This document shows, piece by piece, positions 42,149 through 51,250 of a stretch of 64,000 nucleotides of DNA. The DNA comes from Corynebacterium timonense (lineage in GTDB: Bacteria > Actinomycetota > Actinomycetes > Mycobacteriales > Mycobacteriaceae), in contig NZ_LT629765.1 in assembly GCF_900105305.1 (NCBI RefSeq), positions 1,922,001 to 1,986,000 of the forward strand. The letters run 5' to 3'. Each line of letters opens with the position of its first letter. Within the stretch, counting starts at the first letter, position 1. The notes under the pieces were generated by a model. The model was not told the origin of the DNA. It searched no databases and was given only the letters and a program-made list of their open reading frames with translations. The position numbers and the translations under genes were made by a program.

Positions 42149-43030
42149 TTACCCGATGAGCTCGGCCGCGCCGCGTTCGAGCAGGCGTTCGGCGATCGTG
42201 CGCCCCAGGGCCGCCGCGTCCGCGCCCCGGGCCTCCTCGACCAGACTGGCGGAGCCGTCGAGCGCGAACACCCCGCCGCGCGCGACAACCTGCTCCCCCT
42301 CCGAGCGCGCGTAGGCCGCGACGGGGGCGGTGCAGCCCGCCTCGAGGGTGGCCAGCACCTGGCGCTCGGCTGCGGCGCAGCGCGTGGCCGCCGGGTCCAC
42401 GAGGGAGTCGATGGCGTTGCGCGCCTCCTGGTCGTCCACGCGGCACTCCACCGCCAGCGCCCCCTGCGCGGGCGCGGGCATGATTACCTCGGGCGCGAAA
42501 ACCTCGGTGGCGCGCTCGGCGTGGCCGCCGCGGCACAGGCCCGCGTAGGCGAGGATGACGGCATCGAGCTCGCCGCTGGTGACGCGGCCCATGCGCGTTT
42601 CGATGTTCCCGCGCAGCGGTCGAATGTCCAGGTCGGGGCGCAGCGCCTTCAGCTGGGACACCCGGCGCGGCGCAGAGGTACCCACGCGCGCGCCCTCGGG
42701 CAGCTCGGCCAGCGTCAGCCCGTCGCGGGCGATGAGCGCCTCGCGGTTGTCCTCGCGCTCCGGGACGATGAGGTGGGTGCGGGGCTCAGGCGCGGTGGGC
42801 AGGTCCTTGAAGGAGTGGACGGCGACGTCGACGTCGCCGGTGAACAGCGCCTCGCGCAGCGCCGAAGTGAACACCCCCACCCCGATGCGTTCGACGGGGT
42901 CCTGCGACAGGTCGCCGGCGGTGGTGACGACCTTAAGCTCCGCCTCGTAGCCGGCCGCCGCGAGCGCGTCGCGCACGTGCCCGGCCTGGGTGGTGGCTAG
43001 CGCCGAGCCGCGCGTACCAATTTTGAGCAT
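42149..43030 (-). CDS. hemC: Hydroxymethylbilane synthase HemC
   Basis: A 293-residue porphobilinogen deaminase. [13 protein letters not shown] is the N-terminal signature. The cofactor-binding Cys is in [13 protein letters not shown]. The start codon overlaps the hemA stop by 1 bp (TAATG). It is second in hemA-hemC. It ends 209 bp before hemD. Confidence 0.95.
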   Translation of the reverse strand: MLKIGTRGSALATTQAGHVRDALAAAGYEAELKVVTTAGDLSQDPVERIGVGVFTSALREALFTGDVDVAVHSFKDLPTAPEPRTHLIVPEREDNREALIARDGLTLAELPEGARVGTSAPRRVSQLKALRPDLDIRPLRGNIETRMGRVTSGELDAVILAYAGLCRGGHAERATEVFAPEVIMPAPAQGALAVECRVDDQEARNAIDSLVDPAATRCAAAERQVLATLEAGCTAPVAAYARSEGEQVVARGGVFALDGSASLVEEARGADAAALGRTIAERLLERGAAELIG

Positions 43031-44355
43031 TACTTCTCCTTCGTGTGCATCTCCTCGAGCCGCGGCAGCTGCGCCGCGTTCACGGCGACGGCGGCGGTCT
43101 CGATCCCGAACAGCTCTTCGAGCGCCGTCTCCACGCTCACGGTCTCCGCGGTCGCCGCGAGCTCCTTGATCTTCACCGTCGGGGTGTGCAGAAGCTTATC
43201 GACGACCCGGCGCACCGTCCTCGACACCTGCTCGAACTCCTCGTCGCCGAGGCTGGGCACCCGCGAGCGCAGCCGCTCGAGTTCCGCCTCGGTCACCGCG
43301 TTGGCGGCCCGGCGCAGCTGCGCCACCGCGGGCCCCACCTCGCGCACCCGCTGCTGGGTGCTGAAGGCCTCGACCTCCTGGGCGAGGATCGCCTCGGCGG
43401 CGCGGTGCGCCTTGCTGTCTTCCGTGTCGCCCTCGAGCATCGTCTTGTGCAGGTATTCGATGTTGACGAGGTGTACACCGTCGCGCGCGGCCACGGCGTC
43501 GTCGATGTCGCGCGGCAGGGACAGGTCCGCGAGCATGACCGGCCCCGAGATGTCCTCGGGCGTGATTGTGAACTCGCCGCTCGCCGTCGCGGAGACGCCG
43601 ATGTCCACCCGGGCGAGCGCGCCGGCGCGCGCATTGAAGTCAACGACCTCGGCCGGCACCCCCGCCTCCCGGGAGTGCTCAGCGAGGCGCTCGGCGCGCG
43701 AGCGCGTCCGGTTGGCGATGATGAGCTTGTCCACCCCCAACCGGCCCAGGTGCGTGGCCGACAGGGAGGCCATCGCCCCGGCCCCGAGGATGAGCGCGGT
43801 CTTGCCGCGGAAGTCGTCGACGCCCATGATCCGCCGGGCCTCGTCGAAGGCGAGGGTGACCATGGAGGCGCCGGCGTCGTCGATGTCCGTCTCCGCGTGG
43901 ACGCGCTTACCGGCGTGCAGCGCCGACTGCGCCAGCGCATGCAGCCCCGGCCCGGCCGTGCCGCGCCGCGCCGCGTCCTGGTAGCTGGAGCGGACCTGGC
44001 CGATGATCTGCTGCTCACCCACCACCATCGAGTCGAGGCCCGCCGCCACCGTCATCATGTGCTCCGCGGCGGCGTCGGCGTAGCGCACGTACAGGTAAGT
44101 ACGCAGCTCGGGTTCCCCCACCTTGGAGGTGGCGGACAGGACGCGGAGGATGTCTTCGACGCCACTGTGGAAGGAGTTGGTCACCGCGTACACCTCGAGC
44201 CGGTTGCACGTGGAAATGATCATGGCCTCCGACAGGGAGGGCTGCTCCACAAGCGTCGTCGCCGTCTCTTCCTGCACGGCGGCGTCCATGCTGAGCCGCT
44301 CGAGAAGCGCCACGGGTGCCGAGCGGTGCGACATCCCAACGACGAGAACACTCAC
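43030..44355 (-). CDS. hemA: Glutamyl-tRNA reductase HemA
   Basis: A 441-residue NADPH enzyme starting the C5 route to heme. The catalytic Cys is in [13 protein letters not shown], the nucleotide site is [18 protein letters not shown], and the C-terminal dimerisation helices end it. The start is GTG 44355 with GGAGGG 6 bp upstream and a TATACT hexamer further upstream. In Corynebacterium this gene is a usual target of heme-responsive control; no operator was identified here. Confidence 0.95.
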   Translation of the reverse strand: MSVLVVGMSHRSAPVALLERLSMDAAVQEETATTLVEQPSLSEAMIISTCNRLEVYAVTNSFHSGVEDILRVLSATSKVGEPELRTYLYVRYADAAAEHMMTVAAGLDSMVVGEQQIIGQVRSSYQDAARRGTAGPGLHALAQSALHAGKRVHAETDIDDAGASMVTLAFDEARRIMGVDDFRGKTALILGAGAMASLSATHLGRLGVDKLIIANRTRSRAERLAEHSREAGVPAEVVDFNARAGALARVDIGVSATASGEFTITPEDISGPVMLADLSLPRDIDDAVAARDGVHLVNIEYLHKTMLEGDTEDSKAHRAAEAILAQEVEAFSTQQRVREVGPAVAQLRRAANAVTEAELERLRSRVPSLGDEEFEQVSRTVRRVVDKLLHTPTVKIKELAATAETVSVETALEELFGIETAAVAVNAAQLPRLEEMHTKEK

Positions 44356-44404
44356 GAAATCCCTCCGAAACGTCTGAAAATCAAACTAAAGTATAGCCGC
44401 AGGG

Positions 44405-44644
44405 TCACCGGAGTTCGGCCGCAAGGTCCTCATTGTCGACTTCCCAGCAGGCAAACTCCTCCCCGTCGATCACCACGACGGGCAGCCGGTCGCCGTATTC
44501 CATCGCCAGCTCGGGGTCCGCAGCCTTGTCGACGTCGACAAGCGAAAGGCTCGCCCCATGCTTCGCGACGACCGGAGCGATCTGCTCCGCCACACGCGCG
44601 CACGATCCGCAGCTCTCTCGCACCATGAGCTCGACTCTCCTCAT
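44405..44644 (-). CDS. Glutaredoxin-like protein
   Basis: A 79-residue thioredoxin-fold protein with CGSC (VRESCGSCARVAE) in place of the classical CPYC, and the cis-Pro segment LPVVVIDG. Matches the small glutaredoxin-like protein upstream of hemA in mycolata. The start MRRVEL at 44644 is preferred to the ATG at 44650. It sits between divergent hemA and the HAD gene on the same strand as hemA. A mycothiol-dependent redox role is inferred. Confidence 0.8.
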   Translation of the reverse strand: MRRVELMVRESCGSCARVAEQIAPVVAKHGASLSLVDVDKAADPELAMEYGDRLPVVVIDGEEFACWEVDNEDLAAELR

Positions 44645-44730
44645 CACCACTCCCTGGCAAGCGTTCAGGCCCCCGACGATTTACCATTGTTCACGCTACT
44701 CCCCCACCCATCGAAAGGCTGATCACCTCC

Positions 44731-45774
44731 ATGAGCGCGGACTTTGCGAATTTGCCCGGCAGCGAATTCCTCGCCCAATGGTCCGTCTCCCACGGCAACC
44801 TCCGGCGCTTCCTCGAGGACACGGCCATGCCGCCTCTCGACGACGACGCCCAGCGCGCCGCCGGCCAAGCCGCCGCCGAGGCCGCCGTCCAGGACACCTT
44901 CGGCATCGACCTAGCGGACTTCTCCCTCGGCGTCGACTCCGTCAGCGGCGCCTTCGCCACCGCCGGCACCTCCACCGTGACCCCGCCCGACCCCGATATC
45001 CCGCAGGACACCGAGGCCGCCGCCTTCTTCGACGTCGACAACACCCTTATCCAGGGCTCCTCCCTCGTCCTGCTTGCCGCCGGGCTCGCGCGCCACCGGT
45101 TCATCACCCTGCGCGAACTCCTGCCCGCCCTGGTCAAGCAGCTGCGTTTCCGGCTCAGCGGCAGCGAAAACCACGACGACATCGCCTCCGGCCGCGAACA
45201 CGCGCTCAGCCTGGTCAAAGGCAAAAGCGTCGACGAGCTGCGCGACCTGTGCGCCGAGATCGTGGACCAGCAGGTGCTCACCAAGGCCTACCAACCCACC
45301 ATCGAGCTCGCCTCGATGCACATCGCCGCAGGCCAACAGGTGTGGCTCGTCTCCGCCACCCCCGTCCAGATCGGCCAGGCACTCGCCGAACGCCTCGGCT
45401 TCACCGGCGCGCTCGGCACCGTCGCCGAAGAGAAAGACGGCTACTTTACCGGCCGCCTCGTCGGCGACATCCTTCACGGCCCCGGCAAGAAGCACGCGGT
45501 CGCCGCCCTCGCCGCCATCCAGCAGCTCGACCTGCAGCAGTGCACCGCCTACTCCGACAGCATCAACGACATTCCCATGCTGTCCATGGTGGGCACGCCC
45601 GTAGCCATCAACCCCGACCGGGCCCTGCGCGCTCACGCCCAGTCCGCCGGGTGGGCCGTGCGCGAGTACCGCCGCGTGCGGCGCGTCGCGGGGAACCGGG
45701 CGGCGCTGCTCGCGGCGGCCGGTGTCGCCCTCGGCGCCGCCGCCGCTGCGTGGGCGTGGCGACGGCGCAGCTAG
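44731..45774 (+). CDS. HAD-IB phosphatase (SerB-like) with C-terminal TM helix
   Basis: 347 residues. HAD motif I is FFDVDNTLIQGSS, motif II SATP, the Lys is in GPGKKHAV and motif IV is YSDSINDIPML. The enzyme belongs to HAD-IB/SerB1-like proteins of mycolata; phosphoserine is not proven as substrate. A long N-terminal segment (1-105) is not part of the fold. A C-terminal hydrophobic helix (LLAAAGVALGAAAAAWAW) with an Arg end anchors it. It is convergent with bS22 across the 84-bp repeat array. Confidence 0.85.
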   Translation: MSADFANLPGSEFLAQWSVSHGNLRRFLEDTAMPPLDDDAQRAAGQAAAEAAVQDTFGIDLADFSLGVDSVSGAFATAGTSTVTPPDPDIPQDTEAAAFFDVDNTLIQGSSLVLLAAGLARHRFITLRELLPALVKQLRFRLSGSENHDDIASGREHALSLVKGKSVDELRDLCAEIVDQQVLTKAYQPTIELASMHIAAGQQVWLVSATPVQIGQALAERLGFTGALGTVAEEKDGYFTGRLVGDILHGPGKKHAVAALAAIQQLDLQQCTAYSDSINDIPMLSMVGTPVAINPDRALRAHAQSAGWAVREYRRVRRVAGNRAALLAAAGVALGAAAAAWAWRRRS

Positions 45775-45810
45775 GGTGTGGTCGGGTTCTCCTGGCGCGT
45801 CGCAGTCGCC

Positions 45811-46202
45811 CTCAACGAAAACCCCAGGTCGCGCCGGGCTGAAACACGCTGAGGTCGACTACGCTCCACGCCCTGGTCGACCTCAGCAAAAACCTGCGTG
45901 TAAAACCCCAGGTCGCGTGACCCCGGAAAGCGTTGAGGTCGACTAGGACCGGTGTGCCGGTCGACCTCAGCAAAAACCTGCGTGTAAAACCCCTGGTCGC
46001 GCAACCCCGGAAAGCGTTGAGGTCGACTAGGACCGGTGTGCCGGTCGACCTCAACGAAAACCCGGGCACAAAACCCCAGGTCGCGTAACCCCACAACACG
46101 CTGAGGTCGACTACGCCCCACGCCCTGGTCGACCTCAGCGAAAACCCGGGCACAAAACCCCAGGTCGCGCCGGGGCGAAACACGCTGAGGTCGACTAGGC
46201 CC
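45811..46202. repeat. 84-bp tandem repeat array with palindromes (4.5 units)
   Basis: The anchor ccaggtcgcg (cctggtcgcg in the third copy) occurs at 45824, 45908, 45992, 46076 and 46160, exactly 84 bp apart. Each unit has a perfect or near-perfect 10-11-bp inverted pair TGAGGTCGAC...GTCGACCTCA (for example 45849-45859 with 45876-45886) around a 16-nt loop, then (c/a)gaaaacc-type spacers. Units fall into two variants (loop with ccacgccctg, or with ggtgtgccg). Because 84 is a multiple of 3, several frames stay open across it, but there is no start signal or codon pattern. It lies in the 494-bp gap between two convergent genes. Confidence 0.9.
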
Positions 46203-46226
46203 AGAGAAGGCATCCGCACACAAAGA

Positions 46227-46256
46227 GGCCCACACCGCGACGGGGCGGTGTGGGCC
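46227..46256 (-). terminator. Terminator of bS22
   Basis: A 12-bp perfect stem GGCCCACACCGC / GCGGTGTGGGCC with a 6-nt loop, downstream of bS22 and followed on the minus strand by TCTTTG. It sits between bS22 and the repeat array. Confidence 0.75.
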
Positions 46257-46268
46257 TTGCGCTCTGGC

Positions 46269-46370
46269 TTACTTGCCGAGCTTACGACGCTGCACGCGGG
46301 TGCGGCGGAGCATCTTGCGGTGCTTCTTCTTGGACATGCGCTTGCGGCGCTTCTTGATCACTGAACCCAT
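46269..46370 (-). CDS. Small ribosomal protein bS22 (AURKAIP1/COX24 domain)
   Basis: A 33-residue, extremely basic peptide: [19 protein letters not shown] followed by [14 protein letters not shown]. This is the mycobacterial and corynebacterial small-subunit protein bS22, homologue of Rv0500B. The ATG at 46370 has GAGGAAG just upstream. It is too short for ordinary ORF calling. Followed by a strong terminator. Confidence 0.93.
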   Translation of the reverse strand: MGSVIKKRRKRMSKKKHRKMLRRTRVQRRKLGK

Positions 46371-46572
46371 AAGGCTTCCTCGTTTCGTGTGGTTGTACGT
46401 ACAGACCTGCCGGCGGACCTAGCGCAATTTGTCGGGCGGGGGAGGTGCACTCTCCGAGTCGCCCGCGCCGTCACCGGCCTGAATGTTCCAAGCATAGCGC
46501 CCGCAGCCCAGCAGACCAAAAGCCCCAGCAAACCAAAAGCGCCGACGGGCCGAAAACCACACGAGTCCAAAA

Positions 46573-46611
46573 CCTCAGCCCGCCCCCGCGGTGAGCGGGG
46601 GCGGGCTGAGG
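46573..46611 (-). terminator. Strong hairpin terminator after the HTH gene
   Basis: A perfect 17-bp stem (46573-46589 with 46595-46611) and a 5-nt loop, followed on the minus strand by TTTT. It ends transcription of the HTH gene at 46628. The rest of the 257-bp gap to bS22 shows nothing else clear. Confidence 0.85.
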
Positions 46612-46627
46612 CCTAGCGGTAACGGGT

Positions 46628-46819
46628 TTAGCCGACGTCGTAGACAGACGAGTCGAGGTAGTCGCTGACCGCCTTCTCGCTGACTCGGAAGGAGCGGCCC
46701 ACGCGCACGGCGGGGAGCTCTCCGGAGTGAACGAGCCTGTACACCGTCATCTTGGAAACGCGCATGATCTCGGCGACCTCGGCGACGGTGAGGAACTTGC
46801 CCTTTTCTTCATTAGCCAT
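46628..46819 (-). CDS. BldC-like small helix-turn-helix protein
   Basis: A 63-residue MerR-type/excisionase-family DNA-binding protein: FLTVAEVAEIMRVSKMTVYR, then LVHSGELPAVRVGRSFRVSE. Homologues (Rv0500A position) lie next to bS22 and proC in mycolata and resemble the developmental regulator BldC of Streptomyces. It is a chromosomal regulator, not a prophage excisionase. Monocistronic, ended by the strong hairpin. Confidence 0.85.
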   Translation of the reverse strand: MANEEKGKFLTVAEVAEIMRVSKMTVYRLVHSGELPAVRVGRSFRVSEKAVSDYLDSSVYDVG

Positions 46820-46997
46820 AAACTCATTAACCCTTCAAGCACGGCCGCGCTGCAGGCTTCCCCTCCCGCAGGACGAACGCGCACGTGCTGCAACCAGCCT
46901 AGCGTGAACCGTGGGCGGGGTGCGACTCAAGTGTCGAAAAATTTGCAGAGTTTTGCCAGTCAACCTACCGGCACTGGTGTGACTCGACGGGGCACGT

Positions 46998-47828
46998 CTA
47001 TTTGCCCAGTTCGCGGGCGCGGCGCGCGCAGGCCTCCGTCGCACGGTAGACGCTGCCGCGCAGCCCGGACTCCTCGAACTCCCGGATCGCGGCGGCCGTC
47101 GTACCGGCCGGGGAGCTCACCGCGTGCCGCAGCTCCGCCGGGGAACGTCCCGAGGCGAGCATTTCGCCGGCGCCGGCGGCGGTGGCGCGGGCGAGGCGTT
47201 CGGCGGTGTCGCGGGGGAGGCCGAGGGCGACGCCGGCGTCGATAAGAGCTTCGGTGAACAAGAAGTAGTACGCGGGGCCGGACCCGGAGACGGCGGTGGC
47301 GACGTCGATAAGCTGCTCGTCTATGCTCACGACCTCCCCCGTCGCGGCGAGGATGCCGGTGATGCCCTCGCGCTGGGTGTCTTCGACGAAGCGGCCGAAG
47401 GAGGCGAGGTGGACGCCGCGGCCGACGAGCATCGGCGTATTGGGCATGACGCGCGCGACGGGCGTGCCGGCGGAGGAGGCGGTTTCCATCGCGGAGATGG
47501 TGATGCCGGCGGCCATGGAAACGAGGGCTGTGGACGCCTCGTTGTGGGCCACGACGTCGCTGATCTCCTCGATGATGTCGAGGATCTGGTAGGGCTTGAC
47601 GCACAGGAAGCACAGGTCGGCGTCGGCTGCGGCCTCCGTGTTGTCGCCGGTGGTGACGATGCCGTAGCGCTCGGCGAGGTCGTCTCGGCGCCGCTTTGTG
47701 CGGTTTGTGGCAGTGATCCTCTGGGGGTCACATCCGGCGTCGACAAGCCCGGCGATCAGGGCCTCGCCGATGCTGCCGGCCCCAATGACGGCTATTTTGT
47801 CCACCGCAATGTCAGATATGGCGTTCAT
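46998..47828 (-). CDS. proC: Pyrroline-5-carboxylate reductase ProC
   Basis: A 276-residue NADPH enzyme that makes proline from pyrroline-5-carboxylate. The N-terminal site is IAVIGAGSIGEALIAGLVDAG. The C-terminal signature is SSPAGTTAAAIREFEESGLR, with VSGSGPAYYFLFTEALIDAG. Intact and full length. The gap upstream of it is 24 bp to a membrane protein gene on the same strand. Confidence 0.95.
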   Translation of the reverse strand: MNAISDIAVDKIAVIGAGSIGEALIAGLVDAGCDPQRITATNRTKRRRDDLAERYGIVTTGDNTEAAADADLCFLCVKPYQILDIIEEISDVVAHNEASTALVSMAAGITISAMETASSAGTPVARVMPNTPMLVGRGVHLASFGRFVEDTQREGITGILAATGEVVSIDEQLIDVATAVSGSGPAYYFLFTEALIDAGVALGLPRDTAERLARATAAGAGEMLASGRSPAELRHAVSSPAGTTAAAIREFEESGLRGSVYRATEACARRARELGK

Positions 47829-47852
47829 GCACCCCAGAGTGCCACAGGCGCG

Positions 47853-48653
47853 CTAGACAATCAGCGCCGGGCCGAACGCCATGACCGCGCCCGCGATGCC
47901 CGCCAAGGCCATGGTCACGCCGTCGCGGCCGGTGCGCAGCGCGCGCACGCCGAAGACGATGGCCACCACGACGACGAGAGCGACGAGCGCCGCAACGAGC
48001 GTCTGCGTGTTCGCCCACAGCCATTGGAAACCGAGGAAGCCGCCGACACCCACCGCAAGGCCGAGGAGCACCAGCAGCACGAGGATGAACGGGTTGATCG
48101 AGGAATCGTCGCCCGCCTCAGCCTCAGCCGCTGTCGCGGACTCCGCCGCGGGCTCGTCGCCGGTCTCCCTCACAGCCGGGATCACGCCCGTATCCTCCGT
48201 ATCAGGGACCACGGCGATCACGGAGGTATCGTCCTCAGCCACGGCAGCACGCTTGTCGACGTCCACCCGCCCGCTGGCCCCAGCCACCGGCCGCTTCTCC
48301 GCCTCGGCAGTCCGGGCCTCGACGGTCCGGGTCTCGACGGGCTGCGCCTCGGCGGGCTGCGCAGGCTCAGATTGCGCAGGATCGGGCTTCTCGGCGGCCT
48401 GGTCCTTCTCCGCCTCAGGCGCCGGTTTTTCGGGTGCCGGTTCCTCCGCGGGCGCGTCGATGGGCACGCTGGAGTGCTTGGACTCCACCGGCTGCGCCTC
48501 GACCTTCTTCAGCGAGCCGGTGAGCTCAGCGACGGACACGCCGCCGTCTTCAAGGCTGCGGCGACGGCGCGGGCGCGAGGCGCCACCGTCACGGTTATCG
48601 CTTCCCGCCCGGGCAAGAAGCTCGGCGACGGTGAGCTGCTTGTCCTCAGACAT
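47853..48653 (-). CDS. Membrane protein with long acidic disordered N-terminus
   Basis: 266 residues. The first 190 are rich in Pro, Ala and Glu and likely disordered in the cytosol. They are followed by three helices (INPFILVLLVLLGLAVGVGG, LVAALVALVVVVAIVFGV, MALAGIAGAVMAFGPAL). Its start overlaps the ppx stop by 1 bp (TAATG), the Rv0497 position in M. tuberculosis. Function unknown. Confidence 0.75.
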   Translation of the reverse strand: MSEDKQLTVAELLARAGSDNRDGGASRPRRRRSLEDGGVSVAELTGSLKKVEAQPVESKHSSVPIDAPAEEPAPEKPAPEAEKDQAAEKPDPAQSEPAQPAEAQPVETRTVEARTAEAEKRPVAGASGRVDVDKRAAVAEDDTSVIAVVPDTEDTGVIPAVRETGDEPAAESATAAEAEAGDDSSINPFILVLLVLLGLAVGVGGFLGFQWLWANTQTLVAALVALVVVVAIVFGVRALRTGRDGVTMALAGIAGAVMAFGPALIV

Positions 48654-49603
48654 TAGACGTCATCTCCTTGGTCGTGTCCTTGATCCATCCGCCTGAGAAT
48701 CACGCCTTCGCGCAACGCCCACGGGCAGATATCCAACTTATCAAGATTAAGCGCGCGCATGGCGGCTTCCGCAACGAGGGCACCCGCGACGATCTGGTGG
48801 GAGCGATCCGCGTTAATGCCCTCCAATTCGGCGCGGTCGGCCGCCGTCATGCGCGAAATAAACGCGATGAGCTGGCGCAAACCTGGGGCTGTGAGGGTGC
48901 GGCGGACGAAGGGGCCGGCGGAGGAGGGCGCGGCGCCGGTCAGGCGCGCGAGGGAGCGGAACGTCTTGGATGTGCCCACCGCCAGGCCCGGCTCGCCGAG
49001 GGCCCGGAACTGCTCGGCGGGGCCGGCGAGTTCGGCGTCGATGTAGTCGCGGAGCATGTTGATCTTCTTGCGCTCCGGCGGGTCCGTATCAAACCACTGG
49101 TGGGTCAGACGGCCGGCTCCGAGCTCGAGGGAGACAGCGAGGTCGGGAGTCTCCTCCATACCGCTGGAGATCTCGAGGGAGCCGCCGCCGATATCCAGGT
49201 TGGTGATCCGCCCGGCGGACCAGCCGTGCCAGCGCCGAGCGGCGAGGAAGGTCAGGCGCGCCTCCTCCTCGCCGGAGAGGATCCGCAGCTCCACGCCGGT
49301 GCCCTTTTCTACCCTTTTCAACACGTCGGCGGCGTTTGTGGCGGAGCGCACTGCGGACGTCGCAAAGGCGAGCAGCTGCTCGCACTTGAGCTTCTCCGCG
49401 AGGTCCTTGGCCTCGTGGACGGTGTCGATGAGCTTGGCAACACCCTTGTCTTCGATGTTGCCGTGCTTGTCCAGCATCTCCACAAGCCTGAGTGGCTGCT
49501 TCCAGTCGCTCATCGGGGTCGGGCGCCCACCGGCGTGGGCATCCACCGCCACGAGGTGAACGGTGTTGCTTCCAACGTCTAATACACCTAGTCGCACACC
49601 CAC
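48653..49603 (-). CDS. ppx: Exopolyphosphatase/GppA-family phosphatase
   Basis: A 316-residue ASKHA-fold enzyme acting on polyphosphate or (p)ppGpp-type substrates. The phosphate loop is VLDVGSNTVHLV; a second motif NLDIGGGSLEIS and the catalytic Glu in ILSGEEEARLTF are visible. It is the short actinobacterial Ppx type. GTG start at 49603. It diverges from the next gene and precedes the membrane protein with a 1-bp overlap. Confidence 0.9.
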   Translation of the reverse strand: MGVRLGVLDVGSNTVHLVAVDAHAGGRPTPMSDWKQPLRLVEMLDKHGNIEDKGVAKLIDTVHEAKDLAEKLKCEQLLAFATSAVRSATNAADVLKRVEKGTGVELRILSGEEEARLTFLAARRWHGWSAGRITNLDIGGGSLEISSGMEETPDLAVSLELGAGRLTHQWFDTDPPERKKINMLRDYIDAELAGPAEQFRALGEPGLAVGTSKTFRSLARLTGAAPSSAGPFVRRTLTAPGLRQLIAFISRMTAADRAELEGINADRSHQIVAGALVAEAAMRALNLDKLDICPWALREGVILRRMDQGHDQGDDV

Positions 49604-49657
49604 AGAGTAATGGGTCTACCGTACTCAAGTGTGAATCAACCATCCTCTACGCCCGTG

Positions 49658-50542
49658 ATGCTCGGATTTCCTGCCTCCTCCCCCGCTGGAAAATCGATCC
49701 TCGCAGGGCGGGAAATCACCCCGGATTTCCCCCGCGACTGGTTTGAATTCGTCCACCCGGACGACCCCTCCCACTACTTTTCCATCGACCTGACCTGGGC
49801 CGAGTCAACGTGGTCGTGCCGGTTTGGCACGCCGGAGTGCCTGGGCATCGACGCATCCTTCCCCGTGGTGGGCTGCTGCATCCACGGCGCCTACCTGGCG
49901 GACGAGTCCGACCGCGACGACCTTTATAACGCCGTCGCCGAGATGCCCGCCAGGTACTGGCAGCTGCGCCCCGACGACGTCGATTCCTACCTCGCGGCCG
50001 CGGACCCCGTCGTGCTCGAGCCCTGGCTCGTGTTCGACGACGAGGAAGGAACAGGGGAAAACGACGAGGACGGCCCCCACCTAAAAACGAAAGTGGTCGA
50101 CGGCGCCTGCATCTTCGCCAACCGCGCCGACGCTGAGACCGGCCCGGGCTGCGCCCTGCACCAGTGGGCCATCGCCGAGGGGCGCAACATCGTGGGCTCC
50201 AAGCCCGAGGTGTGCTGGCAGGTCCCGTTTTCCCGCGAGGACTCCTGGGAGGAGCGTTCCGACGGCGAAGAAATCCTGCGCACCACCATCGGCGAGTACG
50301 ACCGCCGCCAATGGGGAGGCGGCGGCGAGGACTTCGACTGGTGGTGCACGTCCTCGCCTACCTGCCACTCCCCCGGCGCCGGGGCGGGCACCCCGGTGTG
50401 GAAGTCGATGAAAGACGAACTCATCGCACTCATCGGGGAGAAACCCTACGCGGTCCTGGCGCGGCACTGCGAGGCCCGCGCCTGCGTGACCGCCGCGGCC
50501 CGCTCGGTGCACCCGGCCACGGCGCAGGCCAACGGCGAGTAG
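49658..50542 (+). CDS. Cys-rich conserved protein (Rv0495c-like)
   Basis: About 294 residues from ATG 49658 (MLGFPASSPAGKS). Cysteines and His are grouped: SCRFGTPECLG, VVGCCIHGAYL, GACIFANR, GCALHQWA and TCHSPG, then CEARAC at the end. The position and pattern match Rv0495c, a conserved mycolata protein between ppx and regX3. The clustered Cys suggest binding of a metal or Fe-S cluster; no biochemical function can be given. It is convergent with regX3. Confidence 0.78.
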   Translation: MLGFPASSPAGKSILAGREITPDFPRDWFEFVHPDDPSHYFSIDLTWAESTWSCRFGTPECLGIDASFPVVGCCIHGAYLADESDRDDLYNAVAEMPARYWQLRPDDVDSYLAAADPVVLEPWLVFDDEEGTGENDEDGPHLKTKVVDGACIFANRADAETGPGCALHQWAIAEGRNIVGSKPEVCWQVPFSREDSWEERSDGEEILRTTIGEYDRRQWGGGGEDFDWWCTSSPTCHSPGAGAGTPVWKSMKDELIALIGEKPYAVLARHCEARACVTAAARSVHPATAQANGE

Positions 50543-50560
50543 GCCGATGAGGGCGCCTCT

Positions 50561-51250
50561 TTAGGCCTCGAACTTGTAGCCCAGCCCGCGCACCGTCACC
50601 AGCTGCGTCGGCCGGGAGGGCTCGACCTCGATCTTCGTGCGCAGGCGCTTGACGTGCACGTCGAGGGTCTTGGTGTCGCCGACGTAGTTCGCGCCCCAGA
50701 TCCGGTCGATGAGCTGGCCGCGGGTGAGCACGCGCCCGGCGTTGCGCATGAGGTACTCCAGCAGGTCGAACTCCTTCAGGGGCATGGGCACCGGTTGGCC
50801 GTCGACAAGCACTGTGTGCCTTTCGACGTCCATCTTGACCCGCCCCACCTCGACGATCTGCGAGTCCTCATAGTCGCCGCTGTCGGTGTCCGCGCCGCGG
50901 CGCAGCACAGCGCGGATGCGCGCGACGAGCTCGCGGGTGGAGTAGGGCTTGGTCACGTAGTCGTCCGCACCGAGCTCAAGGCCGACAACCTTGTCAATCT
51001 CGGTGTCGCGGGCGGTGACCATGATGATCGGAACAGAGGAGGTGGCGCGCAGGCGCCGGCAGACCTCGGTGCCGCTCATGCCGGGGAGCATGAGGTCCAG
51101 CAGGACAAGGTCGACGCTCGTCTTCTCAAACTCGTCAAGCGCCGTCGGTCCGTCGCCCGCCACCGTCGTCTCAAAGCCCTCCTTGCGCAGCAAGTAGGCC
51201 AGCGGGTCGGCCAGGGATTCTTCGTCCTCGACGATAAGGATGTTCGTCAC
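50561..51250 (-). CDS. regX3: Two-component response regulator RegX3
   Basis: A 229-residue OmpR/PhoB-type regulator of phosphate and stress response. The receiver has D-D at VEDEE, the phosphorylated Asp in LVLLDLMLPG, and Lys in YVTKPYS. The winged helix ends LVTVRGLGYKFEA. GTG start at 51250 overlaps the senX3 stop by 4 bp. The open frame upstream to 51421 is inside senX3. Confidence 0.93.
   Translation of the reverse strand: MTNILIVEDEESLADPLAYLLRKEGFETTVAGDGPTALDEFEKTSVDLVLLDLMLPGMSGTEVCRRLRATSSVPIIMVTARDTEIDKVVGLELGADDYVTKPYSTRELVARIRAVLRRGADTDSGDYEDSQIVEVGRVKMDVERHTVLVDGQPVPMPLKEFDLLEYLMRNAGRVLTRGQLIDRIWGANYVGDTKTLDVHVKRLRTKIEVEPSRPTQLVTVRGLGYKFEA

Noticed and set aside
45811-46202. 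CRISPR array
   Set aside because: The repeats are contiguous and all parts are repeated; there are no unique spacers and no cas genes.
45771-46235. 154-codon minus-strand frame over the 84-bp repeats
   Set aside because: The period is a multiple of three, so any open frame stays open. No ribosome binding site or signal; kept as an idea in the findings but not called as a gene.
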